Part shown: positions 1 to 9,093 of the stretch, in pieces | How the letters are laid out: every line of letters starts with the position of its first letter | How positions within the stretch are numbered: position 1 is the stretch's first letter | Source of the DNA: Actinomycetota bacterium | Lineage (GTDB): Bacteria > Actinomycetota > Thermoleophilia > Solirubrobacterales > Solirubrobacteraceae | Length of the DNA stretch: 64,000 nt | Direction: 5' to 3' | NCBI GenBank assembly: GCA_005888335.1 | Contig: VAWY01000121.1 | Span: 1 to 64,000 of the forward strand | Notes under the pieces: generated by a model | The model's input: only the letters and a program-made list of their open reading frames with translations | Database searches by the model: none | Told to the model about the DNA's origin: nothing | Position numbers and translations under genes: made by a program

Positions 1-68
1 GAGGGAGAGTGTGCGTTGCATGGTGGGACCTCCGTGTCCCGACGCCTCCCAGAATCCGGAGCGCCAGC
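1..68. other. Window edge, no gene
   Basis: No gene could be supported here. A small inverted repeat GGGAC/GTCCC at 25-40 (5-bp stem, 6-nt loop) lies just past the 3' end of the minus-strand copper-protein gene. It could be a weak transcription stop, but it has no T-tract, so this is only a possibility. Confidence 0.3.
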
Positions 69-380
69 CTAACGCACGCGCAGCGTCGCGCGCATGCCCT
101 TCGCGGCATGCCCGGGCTTGAGGCAGATCAGGCGGTAGACGCCGGGGCGGCGCAGGCGCACCTGGAAGGCGACGTCCACGCCAGGACGGACGTCGGGCGA
201 GACGGCGCTGCGATAGCCGCCCGGGCCGAGCACGACGAGATTGTGCGCGTCCTCGCCGAAGTCGTGGAGGTTGAAGCGCACGGCGCCGGCCGGCACCGCG
301 GTGCGGTACACCCCGAAGCGGTACTCGTGGGCTCCCACCCCGACCGACGTCGCGAGAGCGGCCAGCGCAGCGGCGATCAC
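69..380 (-). CDS. Secreted cupredoxin-like (blue copper) protein
   Basis: This 103-residue protein begins with a hydrophobic stretch that ends near AHEYRFG, consistent with a signal peptide or N-terminal anchor. It keeps a full set of likely type-1 copper ligands: a His in DAHNLV, then Cys, His and Met in the C-terminal CLKPGHAAKGM loop, which is the usual plastocyanin/azurin spacing. A small extracytoplasmic electron carrier or copper-binding protein is the best reading. The start is GTG and overlaps the TGA of the upstream DUF1501 gene, so it is probably translated as the last gene of the DUF1800-DUF1501 unit. The partner redox enzyme is not visible. The fold call rests on the ligand pattern only. 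Confidence 0.75.
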   Translation of the reverse strand: MIAAALAALATSVGVGAHEYRFGVYRTAVPAGAVRFNLHDFGEDAHNLVVLGPGGYRSAVSPDVRPGVDVAFQVRLRRPGVYRLICLKPGHAAKGMRATLRVR

Positions 381-1708
381 CGGACCACCGCCAGGCGGCC
401 GAAGGCGGACGCGTTGGGGATGACCTCGGCGGCGTCGGTGCTCAGCCAGCCCTCGAGCAGCGAGCAGTAGACGCGCCGGAAGTCGATCGTCACGGCGAGG
501 TTGTCCTCCCGGTCGAGGCGGCGCAGGTCGGGATAGTCGGTGAGGATCCCGCCGCGGGCGCGCGTTCCCTGCACCCAGGCGATGCCGCCGGCGCCGTGGT
601 CGGTGCCGCTCGAGTCGTTGCTCTGCGGGCGGCGGCCGAACTCCGACCAGACGAAGGTCAGCACGCGGTCGGCGATCCCGCGCGCCTCGAGGTCGGCCTG
701 GAAGGCGGCAAGCCCCTGCGAGACCTCGCTGAGCGCCGCGGCCAGCTGCTTGGGCTGGTCGTCATGGGTGTCGAAGTCCGAGGGCGCGTCGATCGCCGCG
801 ACGCGGATGCCCAGCGGCTGGGCGAGCAGGCCGGCCAGGCGGCTGAGGTGGGTCGCGAAGTCGCTGTTCTCCGGATAGGCGACCGGCGGCGCGAGCGGGT
901 CTGGGGCGTTGTCGTCCGCCGGCGCGTACGGCGCCAGGCGGTCGCCGATGTCGCGGGCGAGCTGCGCGGCGCGCTTGGCCGCCGCGGGGCCGGCGCCGGC
1001 GCCCGGCGTCTCGGCCGCCACGCGCGACCACGCGGCGACGGTCATGTCCGCCGCCGGGCCCCACGTGCCGCCGAAGCGCAGCTGCGCGCCCGCCGGGTCG
1101 TCGATCGTCGCGACCGGCGCCCCGCCGGTGCGCAGCAGCGGCGACAGGCCGCCGAGCGACAGGCCCTGCAGCGGGTTGTCGGCGCTGCCGTGGCGGTCGA
1201 GCCAGCGGCCGAGCCAGCCGGGCGCCGTGCGCTCGGTGATCAGGCCGGTCTCCCAGAAGTGGCGCGAGTGGAAGTGCGAGAGGTCCGGATTGGCGTAGTC
1301 GATGCCGGGCAGGAAGCCGACCTTGCCCGCCTCGAAGAGCCCGCGCACGCCGCCGTCGAGGCCCTCGGAGAGGCTCGGGTGCAGGCCGACGCGCGACTCG
1401 GTGGCGAGCGGCGCCGGCGCCTCGGTCGTGATCGAGCGGCGCAGGTCGGCCAGCCGGCCGGTCTGGTCGAGCGGGGTCACCGTGGAGAGCAGGTCGCAGC
1501 CGCCGGGCAGGAAGACGCTGACCAGCACGGGCGCGTCGGGCGCAGCGGCGGCCTGCGCGCGCGCGTCCTGCAGGAGGCGGCTCGGGCCGAGCGCGGTCGC
1601 GGCGTAGATCGACAGGCCGCCGAGCACGACCTGGCGGCGGGTGAGCTCGACGGGGCGGCGGGCGCGGCGGAAGTCGTCGCATCCCTTGAACGGGTCGCGT
1701 CTCGGCAT
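377..1708 (-). CDS. DUF1501 domain protein, Tat-exported
   Basis: The 443-residue product matches the DUF1501 family (sulfatase/alkaline-phosphatase-like fold, function unproven). The N-terminus has a twin-arginine signal, TRRQVVLGG with the pair at residues 24-25 followed by a hydrophobic segment, so export of the folded protein is expected. Typical family segments are visible: LVSVFLPGGCDLL near the start of the mature part, DFDTHDDQPKQL in the middle, and FVWSEFGRRPQSNDSSGTDH near the end. The ATG at 1706-1708 was chosen because it overlaps by one base the TGA of the DUF1800 gene (TGATG), which implies translational coupling. DUF1800/DUF1501 pairs are common in bacteria. The open frame runs on upstream through the DUF1800 gene, but that part is antisense-frame noise. 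Confidence 0.88.
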   Translation of the reverse strand: MPRRDPFKGCDDFRRARRPVELTRRQVVLGGLSIYAATALGPSRLLQDARAQAAAAPDAPVLVSVFLPGGCDLLSTVTPLDQTGRLADLRRSITTEAPAPLATESRVGLHPSLSEGLDGGVRGLFEAGKVGFLPGIDYANPDLSHFHSRHFWETGLITERTAPGWLGRWLDRHGSADNPLQGLSLGGLSPLLRTGGAPVATIDDPAGAQLRFGGTWGPAADMTVAAWSRVAAETPGAGAGPAAAKRAAQLARDIGDRLAPYAPADDNAPDPLAPPVAYPENSDFATHLSRLAGLLAQPLGIRVAAIDAPSDFDTHDDQPKQLAAALSEVSQGLAAFQADLEARGIADRVLTFVWSEFGRRPQSNDSSGTDHGAGGIAWVQGTRARGGILTDYPDLRRLDREDNLAVTIDFRRVYCSLLEGWLSTDAAEVIPNASAFGRLAVVR

Positions 1709-3033
1709 CAGTGCAGGTGGGCGTCGGGGCCGGAGAGGATGAGGTGGCGCAGCGAGCGCTGGAGCATGTCGGCGCGCTGCTGGCGCGGCTTGCCCTGCTG
1801 CCAGGGCTTGACGAGGTCGGCGAAGTACCCGGCGGCCAGGTCGACCAGGACGCGCCGCGTGGCGTCGGAGATCCACGGGCGGCCGAGGGCGTCGAGCGCG
1901 CGGTCGAGCTGGGCGTCGGGGCTCAGGCCGGGGTCGCCGGCGCCGTCGGGGACCTCGAGCGGCGGATGGTCGTTCCAGGCGAGCATCGCGTTGCCGAAGC
2001 GCACCCGCGCGGCCATCGTCTGCGACGTCAGCCACGCCGGGCCCCAGTCCCAGCCCGCGACGCTGGGCGGGTCGAAGGGGAACTGGCCCATCTGCTCGAG
2101 CAGCCAGGAGTAGTCCTCGATGGTCACCCCGAGCCCGGCCAGGCGCAGCGTGCCGGCGACGTAGACGAGCGGGCACTTGACCATGTCGGGGGCGTCGAGG
2201 CGCGCGTAGAGCGCCGGGTGGCGCAGGATGCGCTCGACCACCGCCGCGACGCGCAGGCCCGACTGGCGGTACGCGCGCGTGAGCGAGCGCAGCGTCGCGC
2301 GGTCGGGCGGCTCGGTGACGAAGAAGTCCCAGAGCTTGCGCACGAGGAACGGCGCGTGGCGCGGATGGCCGACGACGAGGTCGAGCAGGCCGTCGGCGCC
2401 GAAGCGCCCCCGGCGCCCGAAGATGCGCTTGACCCCGGCGTCGTGGAGCGAGGGGTCGAACCAGATCCGCTGCAGCCCGCCGTCGCCCCACTTCGAGCGA
2501 AACCCGGTCAGCGCGCGGGCGGCCTCGCGGATGTCGCGCTCGGTGTAGCCGCCGCCGAGCGTGAAGAGCTCCATGAGCTCGCGCGCGTAGTTCTCGTTGG
2601 GCGCCTCCTTCGTCGAGTCCGCGAGCGACAGGAAGACCTGCATCGCGGGGTCGCGCGTGACGGCGCCGAGCAGCTTGCGGAACGAGCCCAGCGCGCGGGC
2701 GCGGAACATCCGGTTCTGGGCCAGGACGAGCGGCGTGTCGGCGACGCTCGGGAAGTGGTCGCTCCAGAACAGCGTGAGCTTCTCGTCGAGCGGGCGACGG
2801 GTGCGCACCATGCGGTCCAGCCACCACAGCGCGCGGTGCGACCACTCGTTGAGCGGGTCGAGCGGACGGCCGCCGAGCAGCGGCGCAGGCCCGGCCAGGC
2901 CGCGCGCGCCGTCCAGCAGGTACTTGATGGTGGCGTCCTGGCCGGCCTGGGCCCAGCGGGCGGCCTCGGCGGGCGTGGCGCCGAACCCGGCCCGCCAGAA
3001 CAGCCGGCGGACGTGGGCCTCGGACCAGGGCAT
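1708..3033 (-). CDS. DUF1800 domain protein
   Basis: The 441-residue product has the hallmarks of DUF1800: an N-terminal HVRRLFWRAGFGATPAEAARW segment, then EKLTLFWSDHFP, then ENYARELMELFTLGGGYTERD and GFRSKWGD. The family is of unknown biochemical function and is nearly always followed by a DUF1501 gene, as here. No signal peptide is obvious. The ATG at 3031-3033 opens directly onto the conserved N-terminus and lies 102 bp from the divergent GGDEF gene. The shared upstream region is GC-rich and no clear promoter could be read. It is the first gene of the DUF1800-DUF1501-cupredoxin unit. Confidence 0.88.
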   Translation of the reverse strand: MPWSEAHVRRLFWRAGFGATPAEAARWAQAGQDATIKYLLDGARGLAGPAPLLGGRPLDPLNEWSHRALWWLDRMVRTRRPLDEKLTLFWSDHFPSVADTPLVLAQNRMFRARALGSFRKLLGAVTRDPAMQVFLSLADSTKEAPNENYARELMELFTLGGGYTERDIREAARALTGFRSKWGDGGLQRIWFDPSLHDAGVKRIFGRRGRFGADGLLDLVVGHPRHAPFLVRKLWDFFVTEPPDRATLRSLTRAYRQSGLRVAAVVERILRHPALYARLDAPDMVKCPLVYVAGTLRLAGLGVTIEDYSWLLEQMGQFPFDPPSVAGWDWGPAWLTSQTMAARVRFGNAMLAWNDHPPLEVPDGAGDPGLSPDAQLDRALDALGRPWISDATRRVLVDLAAGYFADLVKPWQQGKPRQQRADMLQRSLRHLILSGPDAHLH

Positions 3034-3135
3034 GCCTCTCCGGCAATCGGCACGGCGCCGCCGGATTTGAGTGCCGCCCGGGCGCTTCGGCCGGATGGAG
3101 GACTCCGCTTTCCGGTGTCGAACGGGGCGAGCGTT

Positions 3136-3858
3136 ATGTTGCCCGTTGCCGCCCGTCTCTCCCGCCATGCCCGCGCGGTGCCGCCGACCGTGCTGCTCGC
3201 CGCGCTGGGTGCCTCCGCGCTGACCGCGATCGCCGTCGTGGCCGGGACCCACCTGGGGCCCGTCGCGCTCGCCCTCGTCGGCCCAGCCGCGCTCGCCGGC
3301 GCGGCCGCGCGCCGGCGCATCGACGCCCACCAGGCCGGCCTGCTGCACCTCGCGCACGTCGACCCGCTGACCGGCCTCGGCAACGCCCGCCAGCTGCGTT
3401 CCAGGCTCGCCTATGAGCTGGCGCGCCACCGGCGCATGCGCCGCCGGCTGACCGTGTTCGTCCTCGACCTCGACGGCTTCAAGCTCGTCAACGACCGCTT
3501 CGGCCACCAGGCGGGCGACGAGGTCCTGCGCGAGGTCGCCCGGCAGCTCAAGCGGGCGGTGCGCGAGCAGGACACGGTCGTGCGCCAGGGCGGCGACGAG
3601 TTCTGCGTCCTCGCACCCGAGACCGGCTGGCGCGAGGCCGAGCTGCTGGCCGAGCGGCTCGGCTACGCCGTGGCGCGAGCGGCCGGCGGCCTGCCGGGCC
3701 TGTCGGCGAGCATCGGCTTCGCGGTCTTCCCCGACGAGGGCACGACGGCGCAGGTGCTCATGTCGCGCGCGGACGCCAACGGGGCCGACGCCAAGCGCCG
3801 CACGCGGCAGGCGCGGCCGGAGGGCGAGGGGCGCCAGAAGCTGAGCCGCGTGGCTTAA
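3136..3858 (+). CDS. Membrane-anchored GGDEF diguanylate cyclase
   Basis: This 240-residue protein would make cyclic di-GMP from two GTP. Two hydrophobic segments (about residues 17-55) form a short N-terminal membrane hairpin, followed directly by a GGDEF domain beginning at HVDPLTGLGN. The substrate-binding DLDGFKLVNDRFGH segment is intact and the active-site loop reads GGDEF (about residues 152-156). The allosteric I-site RxxD is present as REQD five residues before GGDEF, so product inhibition is expected. There is no recognisable sensor domain beyond the membrane hairpin. The ATG at 3136 was chosen because upstream in-frame sequence is antisense to the DUF1800 gene. It is divergent from DUF1800 and is followed 83 bp later by the PD40 gene. 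Confidence 0.88.
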   Translation: MLPVAARLSRHARAVPPTVLLAALGASALTAIAVVAGTHLGPVALALVGPAALAGAAARRRIDAHQAGLLHLAHVDPLTGLGNARQLRSRLAYELARHRRMRRRLTVFVLDLDGFKLVNDRFGHQAGDEVLREVARQLKRAVREQDTVVRQGGDEFCVLAPETGWREAELLAERLGYAVARAAGGLPGLSASIGFAVFPDEGTTAQVLMSRADANGADAKRRTRQARPEGEGRQKLSRVA

Positions 3859-3941
3859 GCGAGCCTTGCTCACGCCGGCCTGCGCGTTCTGCCCCTGTTT
3901 GCGGGGCGGCGCGCCGGGATGCTCTGGGATCGCCGCCGACC

Positions 3942-5519
3942 ATGCTGCGACGACCCGCCCCGACCTCCCTCCGCCGGCTCTCGGCGGCCGCGCTGGCCGC
4001 CGCGCTCGCGCTGCTCGGCGCCGGTGACCTCGCGCCGGCGGCCGTGCCGCCGACCGCCGCGCCCGACACGGTGAACCTCATGGCGGCGGCGACGGTCGGT
4101 AGCTCCAACGGCGAGATCGCCTTCGTCCGGATGGTCGCGCCGGGCGACTCGGAGATCTACGCGATGGACGCGGACGGCACCGGTGTCACGCGGCTGACGA
4201 CGAGCCCGGGCGAGGACGCCGACCCGGCCTGGTCGCCCGGCGGCACGAAGATCGCCTTCACCAGCGACCGCGGCGGCAACGAGGACGTCTACGTGATGAG
4301 CGCGGACGGCACGGGCGTCCGGCAGCTGACGAACAGCCCGGGCGCGGACTCCGACCCCGCGTGGTCGCCCGACGGGCGCCGGATCGCCTTCACGAGCGAC
4401 CGCGACGGCGACCAGGAGGTCTACGTCATGAACGCCGACGGCTCCGGTGAGACCGACCTGACGAACAGTCCGCTGATCACCGCGTCGACGGCGCCCGGGG
4501 CGCGGACCTTCGGCAACGACTCCCAGCCCGCGTGGTCCCCCGACGGGACGCGCATCGCCTTCACCAGCGACCGCGACCTCAACGACGAGATCTACGCGAT
4601 GAACGCCGACGGGACGGGCCAGGTCGACCTCACCAGCGCGCCCGACGCCGAGGACGAGGCGCCGTCGTTCTCGCCCGACGGCAAGACGATCGCCTTCCAG
4701 AGCAGCCAGCGCGATGCCGGCGACGGGATCTACGTGATGAACGCCGACGGCACCGGCGTGCGCAGCTACGCCGACGCGGACGTCGCCGACGAGGAGCCCG
4801 ACTTCTCGCCCGACGGCGCGCGGATCGTCTACTCGGGGCCGTTCGGGGTCGACGGCGACGGCATCTACGCGATGGACGCCGACGGCACCGGCGCGACGCT
4901 CGTGAGCACCAGCCCGCTCGGCGACTCCTCGCCGGACTGGCAGCGGTGCACGACGTGCGCCGCGGGCGCGCCCGGTGCGCCGGCCGCCGGGCCGGTGTCC
5001 GACGGCTTCGGCGGCACGGTGCCGATCCTGCCCGGCGGCCTCGGGGCGCTGCTGCGCCCGGGCGGCGCGGCGAGCGGGGCGGCGCGCGGCGGGCGCGTCG
5101 CGGTCGCCGCGCGGGCGGTGTCCGTGCTCGCCGGCGACCGGCTCCGCGTCCGCTCGACGGACAGCTCCCGCGTGCGCGTGACCGTGCGCCTCCTCGGTAT
5201 CGCTGCGCCGAGCCCGCGGCGCTGCGGCGGCGGCGCGTCGCGGCGCGCCCTCGCACGCCTCGCCCCGCCGGGGCGGCGGCTGTGGCTCGTCATCCGGGCC
5301 GGCGCGCGGCCCGACGCCGCGGGCCGGCTGGCCGCGCTCGTCGCGACGGCCTCGGGCAAGCAGCTCCAGGTCGCCCAGCTCCAGGCCGGCTGGGCCGCCA
5401 TGACGCGCTCGAAGGCCGGGCTGACGAGCGGCGTCCGGCGGACGTTCGCCGCCGCCCAGCGCCGCGCGCGCGCCCACCGCCGCGGCGTCTGGTCGCTGTG
5501 CGGCGGGCGTTTCCGTTAG
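3942..5519 (+). CDS. Secreted PD40 beta-propeller with degenerate SNase-like C-terminus
   Basis: A signal peptide (hydrophobic core about residues 15-28) precedes at least six TolB-type PD40 repeats, recognisable as repeated EIYAMDADGTG, PAWSPDG and IAFTSDR blocks over residues 45-330. After a Gly/Ala-rich linker, residues about 390-525 resemble a staphylococcal-nuclease (thermonuclease) fold: GDRLRVRS, VRLLGIAAPS, GRLAALV, LQAGWAAM, AAQRRARAHRRGVWSLC. The catalytic acidic residues expected in the VRLIGIDxPE motif are replaced (D to A, E to S), while both expected arginines remain. Nuclease activity is therefore doubtful and a binding role is more likely. No Shine-Dalgarno is visible before the ATG. 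The propeller assignment is firm; the SNase relationship is by motif pattern. Confidence 0.82.
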   Translation: MLRRPAPTSLRRLSAAALAAALALLGAGDLAPAAVPPTAAPDTVNLMAAATVGSSNGEIAFVRMVAPGDSEIYAMDADGTGVTRLTTSPGEDADPAWSPGGTKIAFTSDRGGNEDVYVMSADGTGVRQLTNSPGADSDPAWSPDGRRIAFTSDRDGDQEVYVMNADGSGETDLTNSPLITASTAPGARTFGNDSQPAWSPDGTRIAFTSDRDLNDEIYAMNADGTGQVDLTSAPDAEDEAPSFSPDGKTIAFQSSQRDAGDGIYVMNADGTGVRSYADADVADEEPDFSPDGARIVYSGPFGVDGDGIYAMDADGTGATLVSTSPLGDSSPDWQRCTTCAAGAPGAPAAGPVSDGFGGTVPILPGGLGALLRPGGAASGAARGGRVAVAARAVSVLAGDRLRVRSTDSSRVRVTVRLLGIAAPSPRRCGGGASRRALARLAPPGRRLWLVIRAGARPDAAGRLAALVATASGKQLQVAQLQAGWAAMTRSKAGLTSGVRRTFAAAQRRARAHRRGVWSLCGGRFR

Positions 5520-5532
5520 GCGGGCGCGCGGG

Positions 5533-5552
5533 CGCGGGGGTCCCCGGCACCC
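5533..5552 (+). repeat. 20-bp dispersed GC repeat, copy 1
   Basis: GCGCGGGGGTCCCCGGCACC lies just after the PD40 gene. Two near-identical copies occur at 58028-58047 (same strand) and 60625-60644 (opposite strand). The core contains the palindrome GGGGTCCCC. Confidence 0.55.
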
Positions 5553-5693
5553 ACCGGCGCGGGCGCGGCGAACGCCGCTGCCGGGGCCACGCTCCGGATT
5601 TGCGCAGATTGCCGGCGGGAGTTCACAAACCTGCAACGAGATCGGCCACGCTTCCTCTTCGGATCGCGGTGGCCGCCGGGCAGGATTGCCGCC

Positions 5694-7859
5694 ATGGCGA
5701 CTCCCCCGCTGACCACGATGCGTGCCGCGCTCCTCGCCGCCGCGCTCCTCGCGCTGCTCGCCTTCGCGGCTCCCGCCTCGGCGTCGCTGGCGACGCTGAA
5801 GGCCTCGTGCACGCGCAAGGACGCCGCCGACGACAACACCGCGAACGGGTTCCAGCTGCCCTACTTCTTCTGCGACGACGGCGTGCCGAACTTCGGCGGC
5901 CGGACGCCCAACCCCGGCGCCCAGGACGCCGTCGCCGTGCCGGCGAAGTACGCCGGGTACGCCGAGCTGCCCCCCAAGGCGGCGGACGCCGCGAGCGTGC
6001 CGGGCGCCGACGCCAACGGCAACATCGCGCTCGACGTCGACGTCTCGCTGCCCGACCCGAGCTTCAGCAAGCCGCGCGGTGGCTACCCCCTCATGGTGAT
6101 GATGCACGGCTGCTGCGCAGGCAACAAGACGAGCTGGGAGGCGCCGACGATCGACGCCGCCGGCGAGGAGTGGCACTACAACAACGCCTGGTTCGCCGCG
6201 CGCGGGTTCGTCGTCCTCAACTACACGGCGCGCGGGTTCGTCAATGGCCCGCCGACGCTGAATCCCGTGGGTCCGACCCCGGGCGAGCGCGGGTCCACGG
6301 GTGAGACGCAGCTGGACTCACGGCGCTACGAGATCAACGACTACCAGTACCTCGCGGGGCTGCTCGCCGACGACCGGTCGTTCTTCCACATCAACCGCCA
6401 CAAGATCGTCACCACCGGCGGCTCCTACGGCGGCGGGTTCTCCTGGCTCACGCTGACCGACCCGACCTGGGACAGCCCCGGCGGACGCCACATGCGCCTC
6501 GCCTCCGCGGCGCCGCGCTACGGCTGGACGGACCTCGTCTACTCGCTCGTCCCCAACGGCACGCACCTGCGCGACCAGCTCCCCGCCTTCGACGGCAGCG
6601 ACTCGCTGAACCCGATCGGCCGGCCCAAGCAGTCGATCAACGCCGCCCTGTTCGCCAGCGGCACGGGCCTCCTCGGCGCCGACCACACGACGTTCCCGCC
6701 CTCGATCTTCGACGCGTTCACGTGCCTCGCCACGCTCGACCCGGAGACCAGCCCGGCGTGCGCGAACACGGTCAACAACACCCTGCCGGAGTTCATCCGC
6801 GACCGCTCGGCCTACTACCAGAACGACTTCTTCCGCGGCCTGGCCAAGCACGGCCACGGGCGGGTCAAGCCCGTGCCGCTCTTCAGCGCCGGCACGCTGA
6901 CCGACCCGCTGTTCCCCAGCCACGAGCACCGCCTCATGGTGGACCGCCTGCAGTCGGTCGACCCGCACTACCCGGTCCAGGAGTACTACGGCGACTACCA
7001 GCACTTCGTGCAGAACAAGGCCAAGGAGTGGGGCGACGTCTGCGGCGCCGACCACCACGTGTGCCGGCTGGCCGACTACCCCGACGGCGACCTCAACGAG
7101 GACCCGACCGGGTTGCTCAGCACCGGCGTGACCACGCGGCTCAACCGCTTCGTCGACCACTTCGTCCGGCCCGCGGGCGACCGCCACCAGCGCAAGCCCG
7201 ACTTCGACGTGACCGCCTCGCTGCAGGCGTGCGCCGACAACGCGGCGAGCCTCGGCGTCCCCGCCGACGAGCCCGGCCCGCGCTTCACGGCCGACAAGTT
7301 CGACGACCTGGCGCCCAACACGCTGACGATCGACGGGTCCGGCGCGCCTCAGGTGACGGCGTGGGACGCCGTGGACGCGCACGGGCTGCACTCCGACCCG
7401 GTGGCGACGTTCGCCCAGGGCTCGGCCGGCGGCGAGAAGTGCATCGTCGAGAAGCCGGACACCCCGGCGAGCCCCGGCGTCGCGAGCTTCACGACCGACC
7501 CGCTGGCGCACGACGTCACGATGATCGGGCGCACGCGGGTCATCGTTCCCCACACGGGCGCCGGCAGCGGGATCCAGCTCAACGCGCGCCTCTACGACGT
7601 CTTCCCCGGGGGTTCCGAGGCGATCATGGTCGACCGCGGCCCGCGGCGGATCGTCGATCCCAACGAGACGACGACGTTCGACATCCAGGGCAACGGCTGG
7701 CGCTTCCCGGCCGGCCACCAGATCCGCATCGAGCTCACCCAGAACGACGCGCCCTACGTCAAGGCCTCGACGACGCCCTCGTCGCTGACCATCACCGGCG
7801 TGACGCTGCAGATGCCGGTCCGCGAGCCGTCCGAGACGATCGCGGCGAGCGTCCCGTAG
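5694..7859 (+). CDS. Secreted S15/CocE-type alpha/beta hydrolase
   Basis: The 721-residue product has a clear signal peptide (residues 9-31, ending ASA) and an alpha/beta-hydrolase domain of the X-Pro dipeptidyl-peptidase S15 / CocE-NonD type. The nucleophile elbow is GGSYGG (Ser near residue 244). A candidate oxyanion region is MMHGCC, a candidate acid lies in AGTLTDPLFP, and the likely catalytic His is in YYGDYQHF. The last 200 residues form a beta-rich segment (RTRVIVPHTGAGSG to LTITGVTLQ) like the C-terminal jelly-roll of S15 enzymes. It probably cleaves a peptide, ester or acyl bond outside the cell; the substrate cannot be told. The 174-bp upstream gap has no recognised promoter, and the gene ends 4 bp from the convergent cyclophilin gene. 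Confidence 0.82.
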   Translation: MATPPLTTMRAALLAAALLALLAFAAPASASLATLKASCTRKDAADDNTANGFQLPYFFCDDGVPNFGGRTPNPGAQDAVAVPAKYAGYAELPPKAADAASVPGADANGNIALDVDVSLPDPSFSKPRGGYPLMVMMHGCCAGNKTSWEAPTIDAAGEEWHYNNAWFAARGFVVLNYTARGFVNGPPTLNPVGPTPGERGSTGETQLDSRRYEINDYQYLAGLLADDRSFFHINRHKIVTTGGSYGGGFSWLTLTDPTWDSPGGRHMRLASAAPRYGWTDLVYSLVPNGTHLRDQLPAFDGSDSLNPIGRPKQSINAALFASGTGLLGADHTTFPPSIFDAFTCLATLDPETSPACANTVNNTLPEFIRDRSAYYQNDFFRGLAKHGHGRVKPVPLFSAGTLTDPLFPSHEHRLMVDRLQSVDPHYPVQEYYGDYQHFVQNKAKEWGDVCGADHHVCRLADYPDGDLNEDPTGLLSTGVTTRLNRFVDHFVRPAGDRHQRKPDFDVTASLQACADNAASLGVPADEPGPRFTADKFDDLAPNTLTIDGSGAPQVTAWDAVDAHGLHSDPVATFAQGSAGGEKCIVEKPDTPASPGVASFTTDPLAHDVTMIGRTRVIVPHTGAGSGIQLNARLYDVFPGGSEAIMVDRGPRRIVDPNETTTFDIQGNGWRFPAGHQIRIELTQNDAPYVKASTTPSSLTITGVTLQMPVREPSETIAASVP

Positions 7860-7863
7860 GCCT

Positions 7864-8319
7864 CTAGACCAGCTCGACCGAATCGATCCGGGCCTCGGCG
7901 CGCGGCTTGTCGCGCGCGTCGGTCTCGAGGCCTTCGATCTTGTCGACGACGTCCATCCCGGCGGTGACCTCGCCGAAGACCGTGTGCTTGCCGTCCAGCC
8001 ACGGCGCCTGGCCGGTCGTCACGATGAAGAACTGGGAGCCGTTCGTGTTCGGCCCCGCGTTGGCCATCGCGATCGCGCCGCGGACGACCTTGTGGTCGTT
8101 GATCTCGTCCTCGAACGTGTAGCCGGGCCCGCCGGTCCCGGTGCCGGTCGGGTCGCCGCCCTGGATCATGAAGTCGCGGATGACGCGGTGGAAGATCACC
8201 CCGTCGTAGAAGCCCTTGCCGGCGAGGTCGGTGAAGTTCGAGACCGTCTTCGACGCGTCCTCGTCGAAGAAGGCCAGCTCGATGTCGCCGTGGTTGGTGT
8301 GCAGGATCGCCTTGGACAT
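7864..8319 (-). CDS. Cyclophilin-type peptidyl-prolyl cis-trans isomerase
   Basis: The 151-residue product is a single cyclophilin domain with no signal peptide, so it acts in the cytoplasm as a proline isomerase/folding helper. The family signature is intact: [19 protein letters not shown], the catalytic Arg in [24 protein letters not shown] and the Trp in [13 protein letters not shown]. The ATG at 8317-8319 fits the usual cyclophilin N-terminus. A -10-like TAGCCT lies 8 nt upstream on this strand and no Shine-Dalgarno is present, suggesting a leaderless transcript. Confidence 0.95.
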   Translation of the reverse strand: MSKAILHTNHGDIELAFFDEDASKTVSNFTDLAGKGFYDGVIFHRVIRDFMIQGGDPTGTGTGGPGYTFEDEINDHKVVRGAIAMANAGPNTNGSQFFIVTTGQAPWLDGKHTVFGEVTAGMDVVDKIEGLETDARDKPRAEARIDSVELV

Positions 8320-8327
8320 GCGCCGCG

Positions 8328-8333
8328 AGGCTA
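8328..8333 (-). promoter_or_regulatory. -10 hexamer TAGCCT of cyclophilin gene
   Basis: TAGCCT on the minus strand ends 8 nt before the cyclophilin ATG. Its first three bases are also the TAG stop codon of the upstream lipoprotein gene, so stop codon and promoter appear to share bases. Confidence 0.5.
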
Positions 8334-9074
8334 CAGACCGGGCGGGTGGCGGGCGGTGAAGCCGCTGATCGACCGGTAGGCGGGCTGCCAGCGCGAGCCC
8401 GACTGCCGCAGCCCGACCGTGTCGAACCGCGCTCCGCCGACGACCATGAACGCGTGCCCGGCGTTCGCGTAGATCGTCACCCACTTCCCGCGGCCCGGCT
8501 TGCCGAAGTGCGCGAGCCCGGTCGAGTCCAGAGGCGAGTCGAGGTAGCCGGCGTTGGCCAGCGCGAACGAGACCGAGCCCGAGCAGTCGTAGGCCGAGTC
8601 GACCCACAGGCCCTCGGGTCCGCCGCGGCCGTGGCCGCCGCCGTAGACATAGGGCAGGCGGGCGACCTGGTTGGCCGCGGCGACGATCCGCTGCAGGCGC
8701 TCCGGCGCGTCAGGGGGCGCGGAAGCGAGGCCGTCGCTCAGCGCGACGGTGCGCGCATCCGCGGGGTCGGCGCCACCGGCCTGGCCGTAGAGCTCGCGCA
8801 GCTGGGCGCGGACCTCCGCATCGCTCGGCGCGCCGGGCGAGACGCCACCGGCGGCGGAGGCGGCCGAGGCGGGGGCCACCGCGATCGGGGCGGCGGCCGC
8901 GGGGCGGTGCGCGCGGTGGCGGCGCTCGTGCGGCTTCGGCGCCGGGGGTATGTGCGGGATCAACGGCGCGCGCGGGAACGACCAGGCGCGCAGGCGCTCG
9001 GCCGGGCGGTCCGCGCGCGACGCGCAGCCGACAAGCGCGGCGCAGAGGGTCACCAGAGCCGCGGTCCGTCGCAC
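8331..9074 (-). CDS. NlpC/P60-like lipoprotein
   Basis: The 247-residue protein begins with a lipoprotein signal: a short hydrophobic stretch ending LVGC, with the Cys at about residue 17. A long Pro/Ala/His-rich linker follows (about residues 25-80). The C-terminal half resembles the NlpC/P60 cysteine-peptidase fold: [15 protein letters not shown], then [15 protein letters not shown] with the presumptive nucleophile Cys in DCSG, and [11 protein letters not shown] with the presumptive His. Such enzymes usually cut peptidoglycan stem peptides, so a cell-wall role is likely. The start is GTG at 9072-9074. It shares its TAG stop with the downstream cyclophilin promoter. Substrate specificity is unknown. 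Confidence 0.75.
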   Translation of the reverse strand: MRRTAALVTLCAALVGCASRADRPAERLRAWSFPRAPLIPHIPPAPKPHERRHRAHRPAAAAPIAVAPASAASAAGGVSPGAPSDAEVRAQLRELYGQAGGADPADARTVALSDGLASAPPDAPERLQRIVAAANQVARLPYVYGGGHGRGGPEGLWVDSAYDCSGSVSFALANAGYLDSPLDSTGLAHFGKPGRGKWVTIYANAGHAFMVVGGARFDTVGLRQSGSRWQPAYRSISGFTARHPPGL

Positions 9075-9093
9075 GCCGGGAGTGATAGCGGGC

